A program made the translations under genes and the position numbers. The notes under the pieces are model-generated. The model searched no databases, was not told where the DNA came from, and saw nothing but the letters and a program-made list of their open reading frames with translations. Positions 1-7,954 of a stretch of 58,462 nucleotides of DNA are shown piece by piece; the stretch's first letter is position 1; the number at the start of each line of letters is the position of its first letter. The stretch comes from Flavobacterium muglaense (lineage in GTDB: Bacteria; Bacteroidota; Bacteroidia; Flavobacteriales; Flavobacteriaceae): NCBI RefSeq assembly GCF_014305155.1, contig NZ_JACRUK010000021.1:1-58462 (forward strand). Reading direction: 5' to 3'.

Positions 1-156
1 AATTATTAAGATGATGAAGCATAAACACATTGGATTACAAATAATTAAAATAAGTACATAACTTTACACCTCTAAAGATCTTTTACTAATAAAGGATCTC
101 ATGACAGTAATCATCAAAACTTAAAACCAAATGAGAGTGATATACAGTATTGTATA

Positions 157-3100
157 GTGATTTTTAAAAACATCATTAAATGGTTTTGGAAAGAAAAAAT
201 GCGTTTCGATTTACCTCAGTCTGTAATTGATGCTATTGCTAATTTAGAGATAAATGATGAAATGTTAATTGAAAATGATGAGTGGGATTATCTTTCAAAT
301 ATATGTGATAACTTTAGTTCTACTACACAGAATTTTTTAATATCTCCCCCTAAATTTAAAGATTTGTCTACTGATCAATTAATGATTCTATCAAAAATTA
401 ATTGGAATATTATTTTTGATTTTGATGTTAATTCTAAGAAAGATGGTCTTTTTTCTGCATTTGATGGCAATTTAGCAAGGAGTATTAGACCTATTACGAT
501 AGAACAAATCAATCAAAAAAATATAATAAGTTCGTCAAAACATAGTACAAACTGGTTTTTTGCCAATGGTATTTCTGATATTTCAAATACTGTTGTAAAC
601 AATTATAAGGAATGGAGAACTAAAAAATACATTTCATTATTAGAACAAATTATTGAAGATTATATTAACCAATCAAGCCAATCTCAGTTAAATGTAATTA
701 TTCTATATGATGAAATAAATTATATTGAAAAAATTGTAGAAGTAATTTCAGATAAATATCCTGAAAATTTACTAAATATTATTTTTTTATCGGACAATGA
801 GGATAAATTTTATTCAATAACAGAGAAATACGATAATATACATATTATAAATATTTCTATTACTGAATTTGTACAATCAATAAATTCCTCAATTCAATCA
901 AAAAATTTAGATATAAAATCTATACAGATACCTGCTAAAAAAGAAGATAATGACATCTTTATTGATATTAAAGAAAATTACTTATCCCTTTTGGATAAGG
1001 ATATTGAAATTTTACATAAGTCAATTCATAATTTAATTCCACCGGAAGGAGATTTATTATCATTTTATAAGGGTGGTATAATACAATGGAATGAGCTAGC
1101 AAATGAAATTGAAGTTCGAAGAGATATAGAAAAAGAGGTTTTTGAAAAGGTAGAAACCTATCTCAGCAAACAAAGTAGTAAAGGGCCAATTATTGAGTTG
1201 TATCACAATCCAGGAAGTGGAGGTACAACTCTTTCTAGGAAGATTGCATTTAATTTAAAAGACAAATATCCAGTTGTAATAATAAATAGCTACAAGAGAA
1301 GTGTTACAAGCCAAGGATTATTTGATCTATCCGAATTAACTAAAAAACCAATTCTAGCGATAGTTGAATCGCATAATGTAAATGTAAATGATTTGAATTC
1401 TTTGATAAGGGAAAATAATGCTGCTAAAAAGCATATTGTATATTTATACCTGCAAAGATTTTACAAGAAAACTTCGGGATCAAAAAGTAAATCGTCCGAA
1501 GTTTATCTTAGAGATTTTATGATAACAATTGATGAAAGAGATCGTTTTGTGAATAAGTTTTCATTAAATATTCCGAGTCGAGAAAAAGATGTAGCGATGT
1601 TAAAATATTATCAGCCTTCTGAATGCGATGTTATTGATTTTTCTTTAACTGCGTTTGCAGATAATTTTTCAAAAGATAAAATTACAGATTATGTAAAAAC
1701 ATATCTTCAAGAAATACCACAAAACCAAAAAGAGTTCATAGTTTATACCTGTTTATATTATTATTACACACAAAGTTCAATATCTGAGTTTTGGTTTTAC
1801 AAAAAATTTATTAATAATTCATTGTCTAAAGAAGTTACTTCAAACCAGATAATAAGTAAGCTGTTAATTAGAGAAAAAGATGATAGTGGAGACTATAACG
1901 GCTTTTGGCGTCCAAGATTTAATCAGTTTGCTAAAATAATTATTTCAGTGTCTCTTGAGACTTCTGAAAATGGTAATTGGAAAGATTTTTTATCTGAGTG
2001 GAGCAATAAATTTATTAATGATTGTAGAGAGAGTAATGAATTTTTAATTGATGAAGTTCGTGTAGCTTTCAAAAAAATGTTTTTGCTAAGGAATAATGAA
2101 GATGTTATTGGTTTAGATAATATTGATGATATTAATAATAATAATAAATTTTCACAACTTATTAATGATGTGAAGGACTCAATTCAGCAGAAGCGTATAT
2201 TTAAAAACTTAACAATAAGTTATCCAAATGAAGCTCACTATAGAGCTCACTTTGGAAGATTTTTATTTGAAAAACAGGAAAGTGAAGAGGATTTAGATTT
2301 AGCAAAAATTGAAATCTCAGAAGCGATATATTTAGGGCAAAATGACTACAATCTTTGGCATTTGAAAGGAATGTGTAATAGAAAGACAATTGAGTTTAAA
2401 CTTAACAAAAGTTATAATTTGGATGTTAACGATTTTGAAGAATTCTTTAATTGGTTGAAAACAGAAACAGAAGAAGCGCAAGATTATTTTTCTAATAGTA
2501 AGGAAATTAGGTCTGATAATTTACATTGTCACACTGCAGAAATTCAAATGTTAATTAGAGTAATAAATTTTGCAAAAGAAACATTATATCTAGATATTTC
2601 TATAAACTCATTTTTAATTTTACCCGAAAATATTTGGTATGAAAATCAATTAAATAAAATTTTAGAGTTAATTGAGGAAGCAAATTATATTATTGAATTG
2701 TCGACAGATATGGACAATGCAAAGCATATGAATAAGGCCAGAAATATGATTGAAGATGGAGAGGCAAAGACTTTTAGGCTATTAGGGGATATCACTAAAG
2801 CTATTGACAAATACAAAAAGATGTCTGAAACAAGTCATAACAGTAGTAGACCTTATTTTAGAAAAATGTTTGTTTTTTCAACTTTAGCGAGTAAAGTTCA
2901 AGGAGATATGAAAAAGATGAAATTTGCATGGAGTTTAATAAGCGACTATGAACGTAAGGAAATTTTAAGGTTAATTGAAAGTAATATACATGACCAGCCA
3001 GATATTTCAAGTAATTATCGAATATGGTTACAATGTGTTAGGTATAATTCTAATTATGTTAGTTTGGAGGATGTAATTAGCAAGATAAAAATATGGTACG

Positions 3101-3762
3101 ATAATAGTGGGCAAAATAGAATTTCTAGATTAGAAGCAACTTATTATAATTATGTTTTTAACGCTATTACATTGATAGAAAAAGGTGAAGCTTTAAATGA
3201 AATTCAATTGAATAAAACGATAAATTATATACAAGAATGTAAAGAAATAACAACAAATGATAAATTTAATTTTGAATGGTATGGGGTAGGAAAAGGCTCT
3301 AAGAAAATATTAAATTATGTTGAATTAGGTTCAATGAAAAATGAAGGTGCAAAGCTATTTGAAGATGACTCTAAATTGCAAGAAGTTGAAGGGACAATTA
3401 TCACAATTGATGATAGACAAAAAGGTAAGATTAAGCTTAAATCTGGATTAGAAGCTTTCTTTGTTCCCGCTGTAGGTAAGTTTGAAAAAGGAAAAGATGA
3501 AACTACAAATGTTAAATTTTATGTTAGTTTTAGATATGACGGATTGCAGGCTTGGCAAGTAAAGAGAATAGGCAAAGACAAAGATAAAATTGAATTTGTA
3601 GAAGAAAGCAAGAGTGAGAATACAAATAAAAATAATAACAATGTAAAAGAAATAAAAAATATAGAAATTATTCCTTTAAAAGAAATTGTGAAAAGCGATT
3701 TTCCTCAGTTACCAAAGCCTAAAATAGTTGGATCTGTTGATTTAAGTAAATTTAAGAAATAA
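157..3762 (+). CDS. SAMD9-like STAND-type NTPase (predicted defence protein)
   Basis: A 1201-residue protein read from GTG at 157; an ATG at 199 (residue 15) is an equally possible start. Residues about 80-250 have a Rossmann-like pattern resembling the degenerate SIR2-like region of SAMD9-family proteins. A clear P-loop (NPGSGGTTLSRKIAFNL, residues 351-367) is followed by a hydrophobic strand ending in an acid (PILAIVESHNV, 398-408). Residues about 680-1060 are helical and TPR-like, starting with YRAHFGRFLFE. Residues 1074-1138 look like an OB fold (EGTIITID to FYVSFRYDGLQAWQV). This order, SIR2-like, GxGGTT P-loop, TPR and C-terminal OB fold, is that described for SAMD9/SAMD9L and their bacterial relatives. 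I see neither a SAM domain nor an AlbA_2 (tRNase) domain. It stands alone, followed by a terminator and a repeat array. The assignment rests on motif reading, not on a search; an unrelated STAND ATPase is the alternative. Confidence 0.6.
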   Translation: MIFKNIIKWFWKEKMRFDLPQSVIDAIANLEINDEMLIENDEWDYLSNICDNFSSTTQNFLISPPKFKDLSTDQLMILSKINWNIIFDFDVNSKKDGLFSAFDGNLARSIRPITIEQINQKNIISSSKHSTNWFFANGISDISNTVVNNYKEWRTKKYISLLEQIIEDYINQSSQSQLNVIILYDEINYIEKIVEVISDKYPENLLNIIFLSDNEDKFYSITEKYDNIHIINISITEFVQSINSSIQSKNLDIKSIQIPAKKEDNDIFIDIKENYLSLLDKDIEILHKSIHNLIPPEGDLLSFYKGGIIQWNELANEIEVRRDIEKEVFEKVETYLSKQSSKGPIIELYHNPGSGGTTLSRKIAFNLKDKYPVVIINSYKRSVTSQGLFDLSELTKKPILAIVESHNVNVNDLNSLIRENNAAKKHIVYLYLQRFYKKTSGSKSKSSEVYLRDFMITIDERDRFVNKFSLNIPSREKDVAMLKYYQPSECDVIDFSLTAFADNFSKDKITDYVKTYLQEIPQNQKEFIVYTCLYYYYTQSSISEFWFYKKFINNSLSKEVTSNQIISKLLIREKDDSGDYNGFWRPRFNQFAKIIISVSLETSENGNWKDFLSEWSNKFINDCRESNEFLIDEVRVAFKKMFLLRNNEDVIGLDNIDDINNNNKFSQLINDVKDSIQQKRIFKNLTISYPNEAHYRAHFGRFLFEKQESEEDLDLAKIEISEAIYLGQNDYNLWHLKGMCNRKTIEFKLNKSYNLDVNDFEEFFNWLKTETEEAQDYFSNSKEIRSDNLHCHTAEIQMLIRVINFAKETLYLDISINSFLILPENIWYENQLNKILELIEEANYIIELSTDMDNAKHMNKARNMIEDGEAKTFRLLGDITKAIDKYKKMSETSHNSSRPYFRKMFVFSTLASKVQGDMKKMKFAWSLISDYERKEILRLIESNIHDQPDISSNYRIWLQCVRYNSNYVSLEDVISKIKIWYDNSGQNRISRLEATYYNYVFNAITLIEKGEALNEIQLNKTINYIQECKEITTNDKFNFEWYGVGKGSKKILNYVELGSMKNEGAKLFEDDSKLQEVEGTIITIDDRQKGKIKLKSGLEAFFVPAVGKFEKGKDETTNVKFYVSFRYDGLQAWQVKRIGKDKDKIEFVEESKSENTNKNNNNVKEIKNIEIIPLKEIVKSDFPQLPKPKIVGSVDLSKFKK

Positions 3763-3821
3763 CTATTCAAGCACTATAACCCGCTCGCTCAGATATACAG
3801 TAAATATCTCGTAAAAGGATA

Positions 3822-3842
3822 GCGCGGATTTGGAATCCGTGC
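3822..3842. repeat. REP-like 9-bp hairpin
   Basis: A short palindrome: 3822-3830 (GCGCGGATT) pairs with 3834-3842 (AATCCGTGC) around a TGG loop, with one G-T pair. GTAG follows at 3850-3853. The size suggests a REP-type element, but no REP-associated transposase is in the window. The loop also imitates a tRNA anticodon arm, but there are no other tRNA arms nearby. Confidence 0.45.
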
Positions 3843-3912
3843 CCACAAAGTAGAGCAAGTAAAGCGATTACAGTTTGATTATTTTAAAATTTAAACTATC
3901 AATCTAAGCCAC

Positions 3913-3939
3913 AAGCGCCCTAATTCAGGGCGCTTTTTT
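3913..3939 (+). terminator. Rho-independent terminator
   Basis: A 9-bp stem (3913-3921 with 3927-3935, AAGCGCCCT pairing with AGGGCGCTT) with the loop AATTC is followed by a T run to 3939. It lies 150 bp after the stop of the SAMD9-like gene and probably ends that transcript. Confidence 0.8.
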
Positions 3940-4055
3940 CGTTTGTACAAAAAATATTTTTCACTACGCAAAATAACTGCGCACATCCTTTTGAATATTT
4001 GTTCAAGAAATAAAACAAGTTCTTTGAATAGTATAAAATGTAGTAAGATACGGAT

Positions 4056-5237
4056 GTCACATCGAGCGGAGTCGAGATGCGCTCGATGTGACGGTACAGT
4101 TTGAAAAAGCGATCGCTAATGGGATTTAAATTAAGTAGTTGCGTATGTCAGTTCGGGTGTTTCGACTTTGCTCTAGACAGGCTTAATTCGAGAACCATTA
4201 TGAGCAAAACACGAGCATCTCGACTGCGCTCGATCTGATAAAACCATTGGGGTCTTGATTATAAATCAATTTAGTTGATACAGATGTAAGTTTGCGTCTT
4301 TCAACTTCGCTCTAGACAGGCTTAAGTCGTTAGCAATTATAAAAGCCAGATGAGCATCTCGACTCCGCTCGATCTGACAAAAGCATTGGGGTCTTGATTA
4401 TAAATCAATTTAATTGATACAGATGTAAGTTTGCGTCTTTCAACTTCGCTCTAGACAGGCTTAAGTCGTTAGCAATTATAAAAGCCAGATGAGCATCTCG
4501 ACTCCGCTCGATGTGACAAAAGCATTGGGGTCTTGATTATAAATCAAATTAGTTGATACAGATGTCAGTTCGAGTGTTTCGACTTCGCTTTAGTCAGGCT
4601 TAAGTCGAAAACAATTATGAGCACAACACGAGCATCTCGACTCCGCTCGATGTGACAGCACAGTTTGATAAAGCGATCGTATTAATGATTTAAATTAAGT
4701 AGTTGCGTATGTAAGTTCGAGTGTTTCGACTTTGCTCTAGACAGGCTTAATTCGAGAGCAATTATGAAAGCCAGATGAGCATCTCGACTCCGCTCGATGT
4801 AACAAAAGCATTGGGGTCTTGATTGTAAATCAATTTAGTTGATAAAGATGTAAGTTCGAGGCTTTCGAATTCGCTTTAGTCAGGCTTAAGTCAAGAACAA
4901 TTATGAGCACAACACGAGCATCTCGACTCCGCTCGATGTGACGGTACAGTTTGAAAAAGCGATCGCTAATAGAATTTAAATTAAGCAGTCGTGTATGTCA
5001 GTTCGCGTCTTTCAACTTCGCTCTAGACAGGCTTAAGTCAAGAGCAATTATGAAAGCCAGACGAGCATCTCGACTCCGCTCGATGTGACAGCGCAGTTTG
5101 AGAAAGCGATCGCTAATAGGAGTTAAATTAAGTAGTTACGTATGTCAGTTCGGGCCTTTCGACTTCGCTCTAGACAGGCTTAAGTCGAGAACAGTTATGA
5201 GTACAACACGAGCATCTCGACTCCGCTCGATCTGATA
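4056..5237. repeat. Tandem array of eight 139/147-bp repeat units
   Basis: The 20-base dyad-like core beginning GAGCATCTCGACTCCGCTCG recurs at 4213, 4352, 4491, 4630, 4777, 4916, 5063 and 5210, with spacings of 139, 139, 139, 147, 139, 147 and 147 bp. Each unit also carries a second core (TTTCGACTTCGCTCTAGACA, with variants). Two unit types differ in the linker. The long type has the palindrome GCGATCGC. The short type has TTGATTATAAATCAA. The order is long, short, short, short, long, short, long, long. The array opens at about 4056 with an inverted half-copy that forms a 10-bp palindrome with the first unit. No convincing gene lies inside. The function is unknown; similar motifs occur as dispersed repeats in flavobacteria, but this phased array is unusual. 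Confidence 0.85.
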
Positions 5238-5259
5238 AGAATTACGTTATAACACAATA

Positions 5260-5780
5260 TCAAACAAGTCCTGTTGCGTGTTTCTGAATAGCACCATTGT
5301 AGAGAACTTTTCGCGAAAGCGTATGATGTTTCTCTATGCAACTTGATTTGGAGGTTTTAGGCTGTTTTCCAAAAAACGGTCTCACTCTATAGATGTGGGT
5401 TCGAATCCCACTCCGCCTCGGCGGATAGTTCAGTATGGATAGAACAATAGAAAATTCGCAGGTTCGAATCCTGCAGTCGATTTTGGTTCGATTTGACGTC
5501 TGGTTGTCGCCAGAGCGCATCACTCTTTAAAAGATGCATCCTAAAAAAACTGATTTGTCTTTGTCAGTGAAAGTTGGATTGTAAAAATCCAATAGTTTAC
5601 ACTCTTGATAAAGCCAGTGCAAGCAAGAACGGAAGTAGTAATAGGCTTTTTCTTTTCGGTTGGATTGATGAAGTGCATAAAAGCACTTTATTGAATAAGA
5701 CCGCAAAACAATTAGCATTGTCGGCTACCTAAATGTTTGTCCGTTTTCTCGGAGGAGAAAGACAAAAAGGTTTTTTATTT
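5260..5780 (+). ncRNA. Structured RNA locus with a circularly permuted tRNA-like module
   Basis: Bases 5386-5451 fold as a tRNA whose acceptor end is closed and whose ends lie at the anticodon stem. In order: TCTAT 5386-5390; variable loop AGAT; T-stem 5395-5399 with 5407-5411 around the loop TTCGAAT; acceptor-like stem TCCGC 5412-5416 with GCGGA 5421-5425, capped by CTCG; TA (like U8, A9); D-stem GTTC 5428-5431 with GAAC 5442-5445 around a 10-base loop containing GG; one base; ATAGA 5447-5451, which pairs perfectly with TCTAT. A second T-arm-like hairpin lies at 5458-5474. Upstream, 5265-5345 forms a long interrupted hairpin. A terminator-like stem ends the locus near 5778. The slipin gene starts about 100 bp downstream. 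Pairing of SPFH/Band-7 genes with tRNA-like RNAs has been reported in RNA-repair contexts (Burroughs and Aravind). The ends of the transcript and its expression are inferred. Confidence 0.6.
5736..5778 (+). terminator. Terminator-like hairpin after the tRNA-like RNA
   Basis: TTTGTC (5736-5741) and TTTCTC (5745-5750) pair with GAGAAA (5755-5760) and GACAAA (5761-5766), giving a 12-bp stem with a 3-base bulge and a GGAG loop, then AAGG and a T run. It would end a separate RNA before the slipin gene, though read-through is possible. Confidence 0.55.
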
Positions 5781-5882
5781 AAAAAAAAATAGAAGAGAAT
5801 AGAAAAAACAAATACTAAGAAAGTTGGGGAACTTGAACCCTTAAACTTGAAACAAAAAAACAATTTAAAACAAAAAGAAATC

Positions 5883-6980
5883 ATGATAAAAAGAATTACA
5901 GTCGATACGTACCAAGTAGGTTTGGTATTCGAAAATAGAAAATTAATGAATGTGATCACTGAAGGTTCACACTGGATATTGGGGAATAAACAAGTAACGG
6001 TTTACGAGAAAACAGTGGCGTTTCAAACTCCTTATGAGTTTGATGTATTGATGCAAAATGAAGTTTTGGCTTCGTTGTTAGAAGTCATAACCGTTGCTGA
6101 TAATGAGATTTCCTTGAAGTTTGTCAACGGAAATTTCAAGGAAGTTTTGACAGCTGGAACTTATGCTTTTTGGAAAGGAGTAAGCAATACTTTTTTCTCT
6201 AAAATTGATTTGGCACAAACAGAAGTTACGGCTGATATTCCAAAGTTTTTGTTTGAAACAGTATTGTTAAAACCTTACTTAAGAAAGTTTGTTGTATCAA
6301 GTAACGACAAGGCTTTGTTGTTTGTTAATGGGGCTTTTGTTAGGGAATTGGCTGCGGGAACGCATTACTTTTGGAACAATAGCACTACTATCGAAGTGAA
6401 AACGGCTGATATGAGGCAACAACAATTGGAAATTGCGGGTCAAGAGTTGTTAACTAAAGACAAGGCAGGATTGAGAATCAATTTTTTTGTGAGGTATCAA
6501 GTAATCGTAATCAAGAAAGCCTTGGTGGACAATAAAGATTTCGAAAAGCAGTTGTATGTGTTGATGCAATTGGCTTTGAGGGCTTTTGTGAGTAGCATGA
6601 CGTTAGACGAATTGTTGAGTAAGAAAGACAGTATTGCTTCGGCTATTTTGGAGGAGGTGACGACTAAAATTAGTGCTTTAGGTTTGGAAGTTTCAGATGC
6701 TGGAATTAGAGATGTGATTTTACCAGGAGATATGAAAGAGATTATGAATCAGGTTTTGGTGGCTGAGAAAAAAGCACAAGCCAACAGCATCATGAGACGA
6801 GAAGAAACCGCATCGACTAGAAGCTTATTGAATACCGCTAAATTAATGGAGGAAAACGAAATGTTATGGAAATTGAAAGAGATGGAATACGTGGAGAAAA
6901 TCGCCGATAAAATTGGTGAAATTACGATCTCTGGTGGTGGAAACGTGATCACACAATTGAAAGAGATTTTTGTGAAGTAG
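5883..6980 (+). CDS. Slipin-type SPFH/Band-7 protein
   Basis: A 365-residue protein from the ATG at 5883; a TTG 36 bp upstream would add an unconvincing basic leader. The SPFH/Band-7 domain is recognisable from the slipin block ADMRQQQLEIAGQELLTKDK, followed by RINFFVRYQV and the stretch ending in LEVSDAGIRDVILPGDM. A charged helical tail (AEKKAQANSIMRREE onward, then LLNTAKLMEENEMLWKLKEME) is typical of oligomerising slipins. Unlike classical slipins it has no N-terminal membrane segment, so it may be a soluble scaffold. The first ~130 residues contain two copies of a short motif, VNGNFKEVLTAGTYAFW and VNGAFVRELAAGTHYFW. Its upstream neighbour is the tRNA-like RNA locus. SPFH proteins have been proposed as cofactors of tRNA-like RNAs in RNA-repair systems, but no ligase gene is next to it here. 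Family confidence is high; the RNA role is inference. Confidence 0.88.
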   Translation: MIKRITVDTYQVGLVFENRKLMNVITEGSHWILGNKQVTVYEKTVAFQTPYEFDVLMQNEVLASLLEVITVADNEISLKFVNGNFKEVLTAGTYAFWKGVSNTFFSKIDLAQTEVTADIPKFLFETVLLKPYLRKFVVSSNDKALLFVNGAFVRELAAGTHYFWNNSTTIEVKTADMRQQQLEIAGQELLTKDKAGLRINFFVRYQVIVIKKALVDNKDFEKQLYVLMQLALRAFVSSMTLDELLSKKDSIASAILEEVTTKISALGLEVSDAGIRDVILPGDMKEIMNQVLVAEKKAQANSIMRREETASTRSLLNTAKLMEENEMLWKLKEMEYVEKIADKIGEITISGGGNVITQLKEIFVK

Positions 6981-6994
6981 AAATTTTAGCCACA

Positions 6995-7052
6995 GATTAG
7001 CACATGTTTAGAGGATTAGCAAGAACTAATCCTTTAAACATGTGCTAATCTT
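6995..7052. terminator. Near-perfect 26-bp inverted repeat, probable terminator
   Basis: Bases 6995-7020 pair with 7027-7052 around a 6-base loop, with a single G-T mismatch, and TTTTGTG follows. It begins 15 bp after the slipin stop and probably works as a strong bidirectional terminator. Long hairpins of this 'cacagattag' style are common between flavobacterial genes. The rest of the gap to 7404 shows only degenerate repeat fragments. Confidence 0.6.
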
Positions 7053-7308
7053 TTGTGTAAAAAAACTGCTTAAATCTGCGTGCAAAAAATCAGCACGCGG
7101 ATTCGGCAGATTTTCGCAGATAAAAATTTAGAAATTTATGTGATTTAATGCATTTTTGAATTTGTGTTAATTTGTGACCCGAGCGACAGTGAACAGACGA
7201 AGCAAATTTATATCTTTTCTAAGTTTGCAACTCTTTGTCAAAGTCCGACCACTTTCTTTAAATCTGTGGTAAAAAAATATTTTTTTACTAATTAGAAAAC
7301 CCGTTTTT

Positions 7309-7349
7309 AATCCGCGTTTTGCTTTAGCAATCCGTTTCATCCGCGTTCC
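7309..7349 (-). repeat. Dispersed 41-bp repeat, copy 1
   Basis: The reverse complement of this stretch matches 19038-19078 at most positions (GGAACGCGGAT, then AAACGGATTGCTA, then GCAAAACGCGGAT). Both copies are intergenic. The function is unknown. Confidence 0.55.
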
Positions 7350-7404
7350 ATTTCTTTATTGGTCTGATGATTTAATCCTTTTTTACTATTTTTATAAAAA
7401 AAAG

Positions 7405-7926
7405 ATGAAAATAATAGCTTTTGGAGGTAGTTCCAGTAAAAACTCGATCAATAAAAAATTAGCTACTTATGCCGCTTCACTTTTTGAAAATGGGGAGGTA
7501 GAAGTTTTGGATTTAAACGACTTTGAGATGCCTGTTTTTAGTGTGGATGTAGAGGAGGGAATTGGTCAACATGTATTGGCGCAGTCTTTTTTGGATAAAA
7601 TAGCATCAGCAGATGTTTTGGTGGTTTCGCTTGCGGAGAATAATGGAAATTACTCAGCTGCATTTAAGAATATTTTTGACTGGTGTACCCGAATCAATGG
7701 TAAAGTGTTTCAACAAAAACCCATGTTACTGATGGCAACATCACCAGGAGGTAGAGGAGGAGCAACGGTTCTCGAAATTGCTAAAAATGCTTTCCCACGC
7801 TTTGGTACAGAAATAAAAGGAACGTTTTCATTACCTAATTTCAATGATAATTTTGATGTAGAGAAAGGACAAATTTCGAACTCCGAATTTGATAATCAGT
7901 TAAAAGGAATTATTGCTGGTTTTTAA
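7405..7926 (+). CDS. NADPH-dependent FMN reductase family oxidoreductase
   Basis: A 173-residue flavodoxin-fold protein, the usual length for the NADPH-dependent FMN reductase family. The flavin phosphate loop is GGSSSKNSIN (residues about 8-17) after the first strand MKIIAF. The second flavin loop is near SLAENNGNYSAAFKNIFDW, and ATSPGGRGGA (about 112-121) is the third contact region. The family reduces FMN or other acceptors with NAD(P)H in the cytoplasm, often in stress or quinone detoxification. It is monocistronic, preceded by a 424-bp gap of repeats. The precise substrate cannot be read from the sequence. Confidence 0.85.
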   Translation: MKIIAFGGSSSKNSINKKLATYAASLFENGEVEVLDLNDFEMPVFSVDVEEGIGQHVLAQSFLDKIASADVLVVSLAENNGNYSAAFKNIFDWCTRINGKVFQQKPMLLMATSPGGRGGATVLEIAKNAFPRFGTEIKGTFSLPNFNDNFDVEKGQISNSEFDNQLKGIIAGF

Positions 7927-7954
7927 ATTTTGAATGTTGTAATTAAACATTTAA

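Noticed and set aside
3815..3860. tRNA-Pro fragment or attachment site
   Set aside because: The hairpin loop reads like a UGG anticodon arm, but there are no D, T or acceptor arms, and no integrase is in the window.
4056..5237. CRISPR array
   Set aside because: Units are 139-147 bp of nearly identical sequence with two cores each. There are no short repeats with unique spacers and no cas genes.
5393..5480. One or two ordinary tRNA genes
   Set aside because: T-arm and D-arm signatures are present, but no linear arrangement gives a paired 7-bp acceptor stem and anticodon arm. Only the permuted fold closes.
5260..5959. Three minus-strand reading frames (60-90 residues)
   Set aside because: They run through the structured RNA and the slipin start, with no protein-like composition. 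They are shadows.
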